DNA of 52,648 nt from the NCBI GenBank assembly GCA_937961665.1, contig CALGMO010000061.1, positions 1-52,648 of the forward strand, read 5' to 3'. Source of the stretch: an uncultured Fimbriimonadaceae bacterium (GTDB taxonomy: Bacteria; Armatimonadota; Fimbriimonadia; Fimbriimonadales; Fimbriimonadaceae). Shown here piece after piece: positions 25,331 to 34,269 of the stretch. Below the pieces are notes generated by a model that had not been told where the DNA came from, did no database searches, and was given only the letters and a program-made list of their open reading frames with translations. Positions within the stretch are counted from its first letter, which is position 1, and each line of letters opens with the position of its first letter. A program made the translations under genes and the position numbers.

Positions 25331-26116
25331 GTGCGACGCTATTGGCGGGTGTACCGCACGTTCTTCCTCAGCTCCCTCGTGCGCGAGATGGAGTTCCGGG
25401 CGAACTTCCTGGCCAAGGTGCTGCAGAACCTCGTTTGGATGGCCTTCACGGTCGTCGTGGTGCTGGTCGTCTACGGCCACACCGACTCCGTCGCCGGCTG
25501 GGGCAAGGGCGAGGCGTTCATCCTCGCGGCCACGTGCTTCCTGATGAACTCGGTGTTCTTCGCCCTTTTCCTGTCCGTGTCGGAGATCCCCAGCATGGTG
25601 AGGCTCGGCACGCTGGACTTCGTCGTGACCAAACCGATCGACTCCCAGTTCTGGATCAGCGTGCGACGCTTCAACTTCGACCAGGTTGGCCTGCTGGTGG
25701 CGGGGCTCGTGATGGTGGTGCTGGGCGTGTCGATGTCCGGGCTCGCCCCGTCCCCCACGCAGTGGCTGGCTTACTGCGTGACGTGCCTCGCCTCGCTCGC
25801 CATCTTCTACGGGTTCAACCTCATGCTCATGACCACCGGCGTCTGGCTCGTGCGAGTCGACAACCTGTGGGTGCTGGGCGACTCCGTGATGCAGGTGGCG
25901 CGGTTTCCGCTCGACATCTACCAGCCGTCGCTGCAGCGCTTCTTTCTGTACGCCGTGCCGCTCGGCTTTCTGGCGACGGTGCCTGCCCGGCAGCTCGCCC
26001 GGGGCGCCGATCCGACCCACTCGCTCCTCGCGGTCGCATGGGCGATCGCGTTCCTCGTCGCCAGCCGAGCGTTCTGGCGGTTCGCGATGACCCGCTACAC
26101 CAGCGCGAGCAGCTGA
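25331..26116 (+). CDS. ABC-2 family transporter permease
   Basis: 261 residues, about six transmembrane segments, with the N-terminal plan VRRYWRVYRTFFLSSLVREMEFRANFLAKVLQN seen in DUF990/ABC-2 permeases. PLDIYQPSLQRFFLYAVPLGFLATVPARQL near the C-terminus is also typical. It would form the membrane part of an exporter; the ATPase and usual second permease are not in the window on this strand, and dxr follows directly. The start is GTG 25331, supported by the adjacent TACAGT and by the lack of any SD for alternatives. Confidence 0.85.
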   Translation: MRRYWRVYRTFFLSSLVREMEFRANFLAKVLQNLVWMAFTVVVVLVVYGHTDSVAGWGKGEAFILAATCFLMNSVFFALFLSVSEIPSMVRLGTLDFVVTKPIDSQFWISVRRFNFDQVGLLVAGLVMVVLGVSMSGLAPSPTQWLAYCVTCLASLAIFYGFNLMLMTTGVWLVRVDNLWVLGDSVMQVARFPLDIYQPSLQRFFLYAVPLGFLATVPARQLARGADPTHSLLAVAWAIAFLVASRAFWRFAMTRYTSASS

Positions 26117-26136
26117 CGCTCGCCCAAAATGCCTCT

Positions 26137-27267
26137 GTGAAGAGGATCGTCATTCTCGGATCCACCGGCAGCATCGGCCGCCAGACGCTCGACGTCGTCC
26201 GGCAGCATCCCGACCGTCTGGAGGTGGTGGGCCTGGCCGCGGGCTCGAACGCAGAGCTCCTCCAGCGGCAAGGTTCCGAGTTTCCCAAAGCGAAGCTGGC
26301 TCTCCACCAGCCGCATCCGGAGATCGCTTCGGGGATGGAAGCCCTCCTGAACCTCGCGACCTTGCCGGAGGCCGACCTCGTGGTCGTCAGCGTCGCCGGC
26401 GTGATCGGGCTGCAGCCCACCCTCGCGGCCATCGAGGCGGGCAAGGAGATCGCGCTCGCCAGCAAGGAGGTGCTGGTCGCGGCGGGCGAAATCGTGATGC
26501 CGCTCGCGAGGGCCAAAGGCGTTCGCCTGTTGCCGATCGACAGCGAGCACAGCGCGATCCACCAGTGCCTGCGAGGCTACCGGCCCGAGGACGTGGGGGA
26601 GATCATCCTCACCGCTTCGGGAGGGCCGTTCCGGGGCCGCAGGCGCAACGAGCTCGGCGGCGTCACCCCCACCGAGGCGCTGCGACACCCGACGTGGTCC
26701 ATGGGAGGCAAGATCACGCTGGACAGCGCCACCCTGATGAACAAGGGTCTGGAGATGATCGAGGCCCGGTGGCTGTTCTCGGTTCCCATCTCGTCCGTTC
26801 GCGCGGTGATCCACCCGCAGAGCATCGTTCACTCCATGGTCAGGCTGAAGGACGGCAGCGTGCTCGCGCAGATGGGCTGGCCGGACATGCGCCTGCCGAT
26901 CCAAGTGGCCCTGCTCGACCCCGAGCGCAAGCCGAACGCCCTGCCCGTCTGGAGCCCGTTGGACACGCCCGAGCTGACCTTCGAGCCGATCGACGAGGAG
27001 ACGTTCCCCTGCCCCGCCCTCGCCAGGCGCAGCGCCGAGATCGGAGGCACCATGCCCTGCGCGATGAACGCGGCCAACGAGGAGGCGGCGAACCTGTTCC
27101 TCCGGGGCGAGGGAACGTTCCTGGGCATCGCGGACGTTGTTCGGGAAGTGATGGAGCGCCACGAGCCTGCCGAGACGACGCTCGATTCGCTCCTCGAAAC
27201 GGACCGCTGGGCCCGTGAAACCGCCCGCCGGATCATCCGTAACAAACCCCAGACGCCCCATGGATAG
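26137..27267 (+). CDS. dxr: 1-deoxy-D-xylulose 5-phosphate reductoisomerase
   Basis: 376 residues, second step of the MEP isoprenoid pathway, NADPH-dependent. VILGSTGSIGRQTLDVV binds NADPH, LASKEVLVAAGE and PIDSEHSAIHQCL supply metal and substrate contacts, and TASGGPF plus TWSMGGKITLDSATLMNKGLE complete the active site. The start GTG at 26137 gives VKRIVILGSTGSIG, the usual N-terminus. CAAAAT 6 nt before it is a weak -10 match 20 nt after the permease stop. The last 8 nt overlap rseP, the common dxr-rseP pairing. Confidence 0.95.
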   Translation: MKRIVILGSTGSIGRQTLDVVRQHPDRLEVVGLAAGSNAELLQRQGSEFPKAKLALHQPHPEIASGMEALLNLATLPEADLVVVSVAGVIGLQPTLAAIEAGKEIALASKEVLVAAGEIVMPLARAKGVRLLPIDSEHSAIHQCLRGYRPEDVGEIILTASGGPFRGRRRNELGGVTPTEALRHPTWSMGGKITLDSATLMNKGLEMIEARWLFSVPISSVRAVIHPQSIVHSMVRLKDGSVLAQMGWPDMRLPIQVALLDPERKPNALPVWSPLDTPELTFEPIDEETFPCPALARRSAEIGGTMPCAMNAANEEAANLFLRGEGTFLGIADVVREVMERHEPAETTLDSLLETDRWARETARRIIRNKPQTPHG

Positions 27268-28888
27268 CCTGCAATCGGTCGCCCTCGTCCTCCTCTCGGC
27301 CGTCGTTTTCTTGGTCGTCATCACAGTGCTGGTCGCCGTTCACGAGCTGGGGCACTACTGGGTGGCGAGGCTGTGCGGGATGAAGGTCGACGCCTTCGCG
27401 GTCATGATGGGCGGCAAGCGGGAGACCGACCTCTCGGGCACGCTGCAGAGGCCGCTCGCGCCCGGGTCGCTCGTGTGGCTCGCAGGTCTGGCCTCGCTCG
27501 CTCTGGTGCTGGTCGGCAACGCGGTCCGCGCCGTACCGGCGTACCTGGCCGGCTTGGCCCTGCTCGGGATCGTCCTGCCGGTGTGGATCGGCTCGAGGCT
27601 CGGGGCGCTCTACCACCTTCGGCCCGGCCAGTGGGCCAAGACGCTCTCGATCTCGTGGCTCGCCGCGCTCGGCCTGCTCTTCCTCGCGACGCGCTTTCAG
27701 CACCTGCAACCGTCGCAGCTGCTCGCGATCCTCGGCATGGCTTCGGCGGTGGGTCTCCTCGTCATCTACTACTCGCCCGTCCTCGGCAAGCCCGAAGACG
27801 CGCCGATGGGCGAGGGCTCGGTCTCGGTGGCGGGCCAGCAGGTTCCGGTGCGATTCCGCCCTCTGTGGAGCCGCCGCAACGCCGAGGGCACGGAGTTCTC
27901 GCTGCTGCTTCTGCCGCTGGGCGGCTTCGCGGCGATCCGAGGAATGCATCCGAAACCCGACGGCAGCGAGACCCGCATACCGGGCGGGTTCTACAGCAAG
28001 CCGCCGCTCCTGCGCCTGCTGACTCTGCTGGCCGGTCCCGCCTTCTCGATCCTCTTCGGCGTCGCCCTGTTCGCGGGGCTGTACAGCTTCGTCGGAGTGT
28101 ACAAGCCGTCCAACGAGCCGGTGGTCACGGCCCTGCTTCCGGACAAGCCGGCGGCGAGGGCGGGGTTGCAGCCGGGAGACCGGTTCGTGAGCGTGAACGG
28201 GCAACCGGTGGGCACCTTCTACGACGTGCTGCGGGTGGTCCGCGACAGCCCCGGCCGCCCGGTCAAGGTCACCGTCCAGCGGGCCGGCCGCCTGCTGAAC
28301 CTGGAGATCGTGCCGGAGCCCAGCCCCGGGCCCGTGCCGGTGCTCGGCCCCGACCTGATGCCGACCTCCGAAACCCGCGTTCAGGCGCAGATGGGCGTAC
28401 CCATCCCGCGCGTCCTGTCGCGCCTCGGTCCCGGGCAGGCGCTTCGCGAGGCCGCGCTGGCTCCGGTCGCCATGGTTTCCGGCCTGCTGGGCATCGTCCG
28501 TCAGCCCTCCCGGGCGTCGGAGGAGGTGGGCGGCCCCGGCACCATCGCCATGTTCGCCTTCGAGGCGACCAAAGAGGGCATCGTCGGCATTCTGGCGCTG
28601 GCGGCGGGTCTGAGCATCTCGCTGGGAATCATGAACCTGCTTCCCATCCCGCCCTTGGACGGCGGCCAGATGCTCGTCGCGTTCGTCGAGTTGCTCCGGA
28701 GGGGCCAGAGGCTGAGCATCCAAGTGCAGAACCTCGTCGCGAACGTCGGATTCGTGCTGGTGCTGCTGCTGGTGTTCAGCGTGCTGGCCGTGGACGTCGG
28801 GAGGATCGTCGGCAAGAAGCAACAGCCGGCCGAGGCGGCCGAGCGCGCGACCCAAAGCAAGGTCGAGCGCCCGGCGCCGGCCCGCTAA
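27260..28888 (+). CDS. rseP: RseP-like site-2 protease (M50) with enlarged membrane region
   Basis: 542 residues; many RseP proteins are 350-450. The first helix carries the zinc motif H28-E-L-G-H32, followed by the MGGKRET stretch that replaces the usual GFGPKL. An extra region at about 60-165 holds several hydrophobic segments before LLPLGGFAAIRGM (about 215). A PDZ domain lies near 290-370 and the second zinc motif is in NLLPIPPLDGGQM (about 455-467). It cleaves membrane proteins such as anti-sigma factors; an ECF sigma/anti-sigma pair lies 10 kb downstream. It overlaps dxr by 8 nt. Confidence 0.88.
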   Translation: MDSLQSVALVLLSAVVFLVVITVLVAVHELGHYWVARLCGMKVDAFAVMMGGKRETDLSGTLQRPLAPGSLVWLAGLASLALVLVGNAVRAVPAYLAGLALLGIVLPVWIGSRLGALYHLRPGQWAKTLSISWLAALGLLFLATRFQHLQPSQLLAILGMASAVGLLVIYYSPVLGKPEDAPMGEGSVSVAGQQVPVRFRPLWSRRNAEGTEFSLLLLPLGGFAAIRGMHPKPDGSETRIPGGFYSKPPLLRLLTLLAGPAFSILFGVALFAGLYSFVGVYKPSNEPVVTALLPDKPAARAGLQPGDRFVSVNGQPVGTFYDVLRVVRDSPGRPVKVTVQRAGRLLNLEIVPEPSPGPVPVLGPDLMPTSETRVQAQMGVPIPRVLSRLGPGQALREAALAPVAMVSGLLGIVRQPSRASEEVGGPGTIAMFAFEATKEGIVGILALAAGLSISLGIMNLLPIPPLDGGQMLVAFVELLRRGQRLSIQVQNLVANVGFVLVLLLVFSVLAVDVGRIVGKKQQPAEAAERATQSKVERPAPAR

Positions 28889-28891
28889 CCC

Positions 28892-30343
28892 TCAGGCGTT
28901 GCTCAGGAACGAGGCCACGTCGTCCCGGAGCCTGCCCAACGACGGCCCGTGGATGTACATCATGTGCCCGGCCTCGTACTCGGCCGTCGTGATGTTCCCG
29001 CGCAGCGTCGGGTCCAGACCCATGTGGGCGAGGGTGTACTCCGTCGCGAAGTAGGGCGTAGCCAGATCGAAGTACCCCGAGGCCACGAACACCTTCATGT
29101 ACGGGTTCTTGCTCAGGGCCCTCCTCAGCGCCTCGCTGGTGTCCGGATGGCCCTCCCCGGCCGATCCCCAGTCCCACGGCTTCTTGATGCCGCCGAAGAT
29201 CTCGTAAACCAGGTCGGTCTTGTAGCCGAGCGCCGTCCGCGCATAGTGGTTCATCATCGAGGTGAACGGCGGCATGATCGCGGACATCGAGGGGTCGTGC
29301 TCGGGGTCGCTGTCCGACGGATCGGCGTCGATCCCTTTGAAGCGGCTGTCGAGCCGGCCGACCGTCCGCCTCTCGTCCCTCAGCAGCTCCTTGCAGAACT
29401 TCCAGATGTGGATCCGGAGGTCGCGCAGGTCCACGTACTCCGGCCGCAGACCCGTCAGCCTCGCGAGCTTAGCCAGCACCTGGCTGCGCCTGTCTTCCGG
29501 CAGACGGTCGCCGAGCGCCAAGGCGGATGCGTACTCTCCGATCGCGAACTCCTCGGCCTCGCGGAGCGCATCCTTCAGCGACGACTGCAGATCCTCCGGC
29601 AGGCGCTTGTGATACCAGGCGGTCGCGGTGTAGGTCGGCAGGAACAGGATGTACGGCAGGTCGTTGCCCTTGTGGAACCGTGCCGTCTGGAAGTTCAGGA
29701 TCGAACTGACCAGCACGATGCCGTTGAACGCGATGCCGCGGTCGATCAGATAGCCGGAGAGCCCGGCGGCGCGCGTGGTTCCGTAGCTCTCGCCGACGAG
29801 GTAGAGCGGCGAGTCCCACCGCTCGTACCGGGTCAAAAACAGCCGGATGAACTCTCCGACCGACTCGATGTCGCCCTTGACGCCCCAGAACTTCGCTCCC
29901 GTCTCGTCGTCGATGGCCCGGCTGTAGCCCGTGCCCACCGGGTCGATGAACACCAAGTCGGTGAACTCCAGCCACGTGGCGTCGTTGTCCACTAGCTCGA
30001 ACGGCGGCTTGGGCAGGTCGCCCGACTCCTGAAGCCGCACGCGCTTGGGACCGAGAGCGCCGAGGTGCAGCCACAGCGCCGGAGAGCCGGGCCCTCCGTT
30101 GAACGAGAACATCAGCGGCCGGCGCGCGCCATCGGGAACGTCCGTTCTCCGGTAGGCGACATAGAACATCTGCGCCTCGATCTCGTCCTTGTCGTTGCGC
30201 AGGGGCATGCGGCCGGCGTGGGCCGTGTACTCGATGCGGCGCCCTCCGACCTCGAGCACGTGTCGGGTCTCGACGGGCATCTCCTCGACGAACTCGCGCT
30301 TCTTCTCCTGTTGCGGTTCCTTGGTCTGCTCTTTCTCGGGCAT
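28892..30343 (-). CDS. Serine carboxypeptidase-like S10 family peptidase
   Basis: 483 residues. The nucleophile is in LVGESYGTTRAAGL (GESYG), the catalytic Asp in FVASGYFDLATPY and His in YEAGHMMYIHGPS. FSFNGGPGSPALWLHLGALGP is the oxyanion and substrate-carboxylate region shared with yeast carboxypeptidase Y. The N-terminus is hydrophilic (MPEKEQTKEPQQEKKREF), so there is no signal peptide, although most S10 enzymes are exported. It starts 9 nt after the transglutaminase-like stop and TAAGGT ends 6 nt before the ATG. Confidence 0.9.
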   Translation of the reverse strand: MPEKEQTKEPQQEKKREFVEEMPVETRHVLEVGGRRIEYTAHAGRMPLRNDKDEIEAQMFYVAYRRTDVPDGARRPLMFSFNGGPGSPALWLHLGALGPKRVRLQESGDLPKPPFELVDNDATWLEFTDLVFIDPVGTGYSRAIDDETGAKFWGVKGDIESVGEFIRLFLTRYERWDSPLYLVGESYGTTRAAGLSGYLIDRGIAFNGIVLVSSILNFQTARFHKGNDLPYILFLPTYTATAWYHKRLPEDLQSSLKDALREAEEFAIGEYASALALGDRLPEDRRSQVLAKLARLTGLRPEYVDLRDLRIHIWKFCKELLRDERRTVGRLDSRFKGIDADPSDSDPEHDPSMSAIMPPFTSMMNHYARTALGYKTDLVYEIFGGIKKPWDWGSAGEGHPDTSEALRRALSKNPYMKVFVASGYFDLATPYFATEYTLAHMGLDPTLRGNITTAEYEAGHMMYIHGPSLGRLRDDVASFLSNA

Positions 30344-30349
30344 GAGGCC

Positions 30350-30355
30350 ACCTTA
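30350..30355 (-). promoter_or_regulatory. -10-like element of leaderless type (S10 peptidase), may be chance
   Basis: TAAGGT, 6 nt, then ATG at 30343. The TAA is also the stop codon of the upstream gene, which lowers confidence. Confidence 0.35.
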
Positions 30356-31564
30356 CCTCCCGCGGCGAGCGACGCAGCACGGCAGGCGGACGATCGCCTT
30401 GCCCGACTCCGGGCGCGAGCGGAGAGCCCGGATCCACGCCAGAGCCGTTTCGGCCCCGCGCGGACCGGCGAACGAAACCTCCACGCCCTCCACCGAAACT
30501 CGCAGCGCGCATTCGCCTTCCCCGGCGGGGTCGTGGCGCACGCGAACGGGGCCGCTCTCCGCCACCTTCGCGCCGAGCTCCCGGGCGATCTCGCCGGCCA
30601 GGCGCGCCGCCTCCTCGCCGCCCTCCGCGACCACGCCGGTGCCCTCCTCCGCCACGAAGGTTCCCTCCAACAGCCGGAACTCCTCGGGTTCGGGATCGAG
30701 GCCCAGGTTCCTGGCCTGCACCCTCTGGTACCGCTCCGTGACGTTCTCCGCCGGGATGTCCTCCGGGTCGCGCCTCCACGAGACCGGGAACGTCTCCCGC
30801 CCGCGCTCGAAGCGGACCGCCCACACGGCGAACTCGCGCTGAGAAGGATCGGCCTTGGCCGCCTTCTCGCTGAACCAAGTGCTGTCCGGCGGTCCCGGCT
30901 CGGCCGCGCCCAGGTACCGCCATCCTGAGCCGTCCCAAACCTCGACCCAAGTGTGGTTGCCGCTGCGGTCTTGCCACAGGTACACGCCCGCCAACCGGGC
31001 GGGGACTCCCACGCTGCGCAGGGCGTCGACCAGCAAGATGGAGAGGCCGGTGCAGGACGCGAACTTCAGCCGGATCGTTTCCGTCGGGCTCTGGTCGGGC
31101 GCTCGCCGCTTGGTCGGGTGGTACTTCACGCCGAAGTCCGCGAAGAGGTTCTCGTTCATCCAGAGCGCCACCTTCAACGGATCTCCCAGCTCCCGCGCCT
31201 TCGCCTGGTACCGGTCGCGGAGCATCCTCCGCCAGTCGTCCCTCTCCTCGGTGACGTTCGCGTAGGGCAGCACGGCGTTGCGATAGACGTCCGCAGGCAC
31301 CCGATCGCGCCAGGGAGCGCCTTCGAAAGCCTCGCGGGCTAGGTTCACGTTCTCCAGGAGGCGCTCTCCCGAGTAGGTCCGCAGGTCGCGGTCCGGCATG
31401 TTCACGATCAGAAAGCGCAGGTCTTCCCTCTGCTCGGCCTTGCACCGGGAGAGCGCTCGGCGCAGCGAGGCCGCGTTCGGTCCGGCCTTCGCCAGGGCCG
31501 CCTCCAGCTCGCGGTCGGGACCGGACAGCGTCAGGACACAGGCCAAGAGGAGCGGCGCCAGCAT
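30353..31564 (-). CDS. Transglutaminase-like domain protein, exported
   Basis: 403 residues. A short hydrophobic N-terminus (MLAPLLLACVLTLSG) suggests export. The transglutaminase core is seen as Cys in FASCTGLSILLVDALRSVGVPARL and His in NHTWVEVWDGSGWRYLG, with an acidic residue downstream (AAEPGPPD). These proteases or cross-linkers share a papain-like triad. The C-terminal third (about 290-403) has no recognised domain. TAGAAT lies 5 nt before the ATG with no SD. It is probably co-transcribed with the S10 peptidase. Confidence 0.8.
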   Translation of the reverse strand: MLAPLLLACVLTLSGPDRELEAALAKAGPNAASLRRALSRCKAEQREDLRFLIVNMPDRDLRTYSGERLLENVNLAREAFEGAPWRDRVPADVYRNAVLPYANVTEERDDWRRMLRDRYQAKARELGDPLKVALWMNENLFADFGVKYHPTKRRAPDQSPTETIRLKFASCTGLSILLVDALRSVGVPARLAGVYLWQDRSGNHTWVEVWDGSGWRYLGAAEPGPPDSTWFSEKAAKADPSQREFAVWAVRFERGRETFPVSWRRDPEDIPAENVTERYQRVQARNLGLDPEPEEFRLLEGTFVAEEGTGVVAEGGEEAARLAGEIARELGAKVAESGPVRVRHDPAGEGECALRVSVEGVEVSFAGPRGAETALAWIRALRSRPESGKAIVRLPCCVARRGR

Positions 31565-31569
31565 GGCCC

Positions 31570-31575
31570 ATTCTA
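31570..31575 (-). promoter_or_regulatory. -10-like element of leaderless type (transglutaminase-like gene)
   Basis: TAGAAT, 5 nt, then ATG at 31564; no SD. Confidence 0.5.
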
Positions 31576-31628
31576 GCCCCGGGACCGCCGCGACCCTCCT
31601 CCGGTCGAATCGGACATCATGGCTTTTG

Positions 31629-32789
31629 GTGAGCGGAACCCGCAGGGCCTACCTCGACCACGCCGCGACGTCCCCTATGCTGCCCGAGGCTAAGCAGGCC
31701 GCGCGGGAGGCGATGGAGCTGTCCGGCAACCCGAGCAGCATCCATGCGCACGGGCGCCGGGTCCGAGACCTCCTGGACGTCGCCCGCGAGGCCCTTGCGG
31801 ATCGGCTCCGGTGCGCCTTCGCCGAGGTGGTGTTCACGTCCGGCGCGACGGAGAGCGCCAACCACGCGCTGCTCGGCCTCGCCCTGGCCCACCAGCATGG
31901 AAAGCGCAGGCGGATTCTCGCGTCCGCGATCGAGCACCCTTGCGTGCTGCAGCTCGCTCCGGTTCTCCAGCAACTCGGCTTTCGGCTGGAGACCGTGCCC
32001 GTCTCCCGCGACGGGGTCTGCGATCCTGAGGCTTGGGCGGAGCGTCTGTCCGACGATGTGCTGGCCGCAGCCATCCAGCACGCCAACAACGAGGTCGGAA
32101 CGATCCAGCCGGTGAGGGAAGTGGCCGAGCTGGCCCGCGGGGTCGGCGCCGCGGTGTTCGTGGATGCCGTCCAGACGATGTTCGAGGCCTGGACTGTCGA
32201 CGACCTGGGTGCGGACCTCGTCGCCCTCTCCGGCCACAAGATCGGCGGACCGGCGGGGGTCGGAGCGCTCTACGTGCGTGCGGGCACGCGGCTGAACGCG
32301 TTGATCCGCGGAGGAAGCCAAGAGAGGGAGCGCCGCGGCGGAACGGAGAACGTGCCCGGGATCGCCGGCTTCGGCGCGGCCGTCCGGGTGCTCCTCCGCA
32401 ACGCCGGCGGCCTCCGCGAGGCGAGAGCCGCGGCCCGTGATGCGTTCCTGCGCCGCCTTGCAACGGTCCTTCCCGGCCCTTGGACCCCGACGGTGCCTCT
32501 CGACGGCGTGCTGTCGGGGCACGCGCATCTGCTGTTCCCCGGCGTCGACGCGGAGCGCCTGCTGATCGCGATGGACCTTCTGGGGGTCTCGGCCAGCGCA
32601 GGATCGGCCTGCAGCGCCGGAAGCATCGACCCCAGCCCGGTGCTGCTGGCGATGGGTCTGGACCCTGAGACGGCGCGATCGGGAGTCCGGTTCACGTTCG
32701 GGTGGTCCTCGACCCCGGAGGAAGCCGAGTGGGCCGCCGACCGTGTGGCCGAGGCGCACCGGCGCGTGGCCGGGTCCCGCAGGGGCTAA
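31629..32789 (+). CDS. Cysteine desulfurase (NifS/IscS-like)
   Basis: 386 residues, PLP-dependent enzyme releasing sulfur from cysteine for Fe-S clusters or thiolation. RAYLDHAATSPM starts the fold, ATESANHALLG binds PLP phosphate, HANNEVGTIQPV and VDAVQT contact the cofactor, and LSGHKIGGPAGVGALYVR carries the Schiff-base Lys. The active Cys is in ASAGSACSAGSIDPS. The start is uncertain: GTG 31629 gives VSGTRRAYLDH and a TTG lies one codon upstream. No iscU or tRNA-thiolase gene is adjacent; hslU follows after 15 nt. Confidence 0.9.
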   Translation: MSGTRRAYLDHAATSPMLPEAKQAAREAMELSGNPSSIHAHGRRVRDLLDVAREALADRLRCAFAEVVFTSGATESANHALLGLALAHQHGKRRRILASAIEHPCVLQLAPVLQQLGFRLETVPVSRDGVCDPEAWAERLSDDVLAAAIQHANNEVGTIQPVREVAELARGVGAAVFVDAVQTMFEAWTVDDLGADLVALSGHKIGGPAGVGALYVRAGTRLNALIRGGSQERERRGGTENVPGIAGFGAAVRVLLRNAGGLREARAAARDAFLRRLATVLPGPWTPTVPLDGVLSGHAHLLFPGVDAERLLIAMDLLGVSASAGSACSAGSIDPSPVLLAMGLDPETARSGVRFTFGWSSTPEEAEWAADRVAEAHRRVAGSRRG

Positions 32790-32804
32790 CATGAAACCGT
32801 ACGA

Positions 32805-34259
32805 ATGCGAGCCATGGAACCCCTGACCCCACGTCAGATCGTCGCCGAACTGGACCGCTACATTGTGGGCCAGCACGCCGCCAAGCGGGCCGTAGCGGTC
32901 GCGCTGCGGAACCGCTACCGACGCCAACAGCTGCCGGCCGAGGTCCGCAACGAGATCCTCCCCAAGAACATTCTCATGATCGGGCCGACCGGCGTCGGCA
33001 AGACGGAGATCGCCCGCAGGCTGGCGCAGCTCGCCGGCGCACCGTTCCTGAAGGTCGAGGCCACCAAGTTCACCGAGGTCGGTTACGTCGGGCGAGACGT
33101 CGAATCGATGGTGCGGGACCTGGTGGGCGTCGCCGTGCGCATGGTGGAGACCGAGAAGATGGAGGAGGCCCGGCCCAAGGTCGCGGGCACCGTCGAGCGC
33201 AGGCTCGCGGACCTCATCCTAGAGGCGGAGGAACCTCAGTCCAAAGCTAGGCCCGAGAGCCGAGCGAGCCTCCGGCCGGACAGGGAGATCATCCGCCGAG
33301 CCATGGAGCTCTTCGGACAGAAGCTGGACGACGGCTACCCCGACGAGCCCGCCGAGGAGGACGACGAGGAGCAGCAGATGGCCGCCGAGACGCGCCGGGA
33401 GGAGATCCTCAGGAGGCTGCGCGCCGGCGAGCTGGAGCAGACGGAAATCGAGGTCGAGGTCGAGGACAACCCCGGCTCGTTCCTACAGATCTTCTCGCCC
33501 CAAGGCCTCGAGGAGATGGGCCTGGAACTGCCGTCCGACCCGTTCCACCGCTCCAAGACGAAGCGCCGGAAGGCCACCGTGGCCGAGGCGCGCGAGATCC
33601 TCACGCGGCAGGAGGCCGCGAAGCTCCTCGACCGCTCCTCCCTCTACGCCGAGGCCGTGGAGCGCACCGAGCAGACCGGGATCATCTTTCTGGACGAGAT
33701 CGACAAGGTGGCCTCGCGGAAGGAGGCCCACGGCCCGGACGTGTCGCGGGAGGGCGTCCAGCGCGACCTGCTCCCGATCATCGAAGGCTCCGTGGTCCGC
33801 ACCAAGTACGGCCCGGTCCGCACCGACCACATCCTGTTCATCGCCGCCGGCGCCTTCCACATCAGCAAGCCCAGCGACCTGATCCCTGAGCTCCAGGGTC
33901 GGCTTCCGATCCGCGTGGAGCTGGAGCCGCTTGGGGAGGCCGACTTCCGCAGGATTCTGCGGGAACCCCAGAACGCCCTCTCCAAGCAGTACCAGACGCT
34001 GCTGGCGACCGAGGGCGTGGAGCTCGAGTTCACCGAGGAGGCCCTCGACGCCATCGCCGCCGTGGCGGCCGAGGTGAACGCCAAGACCGAGAACATCGGC
34101 GCCCGCAGGCTGCACACGGTGATGGAGCGCCTCCTCGAAGACGTCCTGTTCGAGGCGCCGGATCTGCCGGACAAGCGCGTGCGCATCGACGCAGACCGGG
34201 TCCGCGAGCGGCTCCAGGGCCTGGTGGAAGACGTCGACCTGAGCCGCTACATCCTCTAG
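32805..34259 (+). CDS. hslU: HslU (ClpY) protease ATPase subunit
   Basis: 484 residues, AAA+ unfoldase that feeds HslV. Walker A G60-P-T-G-V-G-K-T67, Walker [12 protein letters not shown], and the intermediate I domain (about 110-250, strongly acidic) are present. The C-terminus DLSRYIL matches the tail that inserts into and activates HslV. The usual upstream hslV is absent here, replaced by a cysteine desulfurase. ATG 32805 is used; ATG 32814 ([10 protein letters not shown]) is an equally plausible start. Confidence 0.93.
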   Translation: MRAMEPLTPRQIVAELDRYIVGQHAAKRAVAVALRNRYRRQQLPAEVRNEILPKNILMIGPTGVGKTEIARRLAQLAGAPFLKVEATKFTEVGYVGRDVESMVRDLVGVAVRMVETEKMEEARPKVAGTVERRLADLILEAEEPQSKARPESRASLRPDREIIRRAMELFGQKLDDGYPDEPAEEDDEEQQMAAETRREEILRRLRAGELEQTEIEVEVEDNPGSFLQIFSPQGLEEMGLELPSDPFHRSKTKRRKATVAEAREILTRQEAAKLLDRSSLYAEAVERTEQTGIIFLDEIDKVASRKEAHGPDVSREGVQRDLLPIIEGSVVRTKYGPVRTDHILFIAAGAFHISKPSDLIPELQGRLPIRVELEPLGEADFRRILREPQNALSKQYQTLLATEGVELEFTEEALDAIAAVAAEVNAKTENIGARRLHTVMERLLEDVLFEAPDLPDKRVRIDADRVRERLQGLVEDVDLSRYIL

Positions 34260-34269
34260 GTCTGCAGCC

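Noticed and set aside
25331-26116. Horizontal transfer of the ABC permease because its ATPase is missing
   Set aside because: Base composition and promoter style match the neighbours. A split transporter locus is a simpler explanation.
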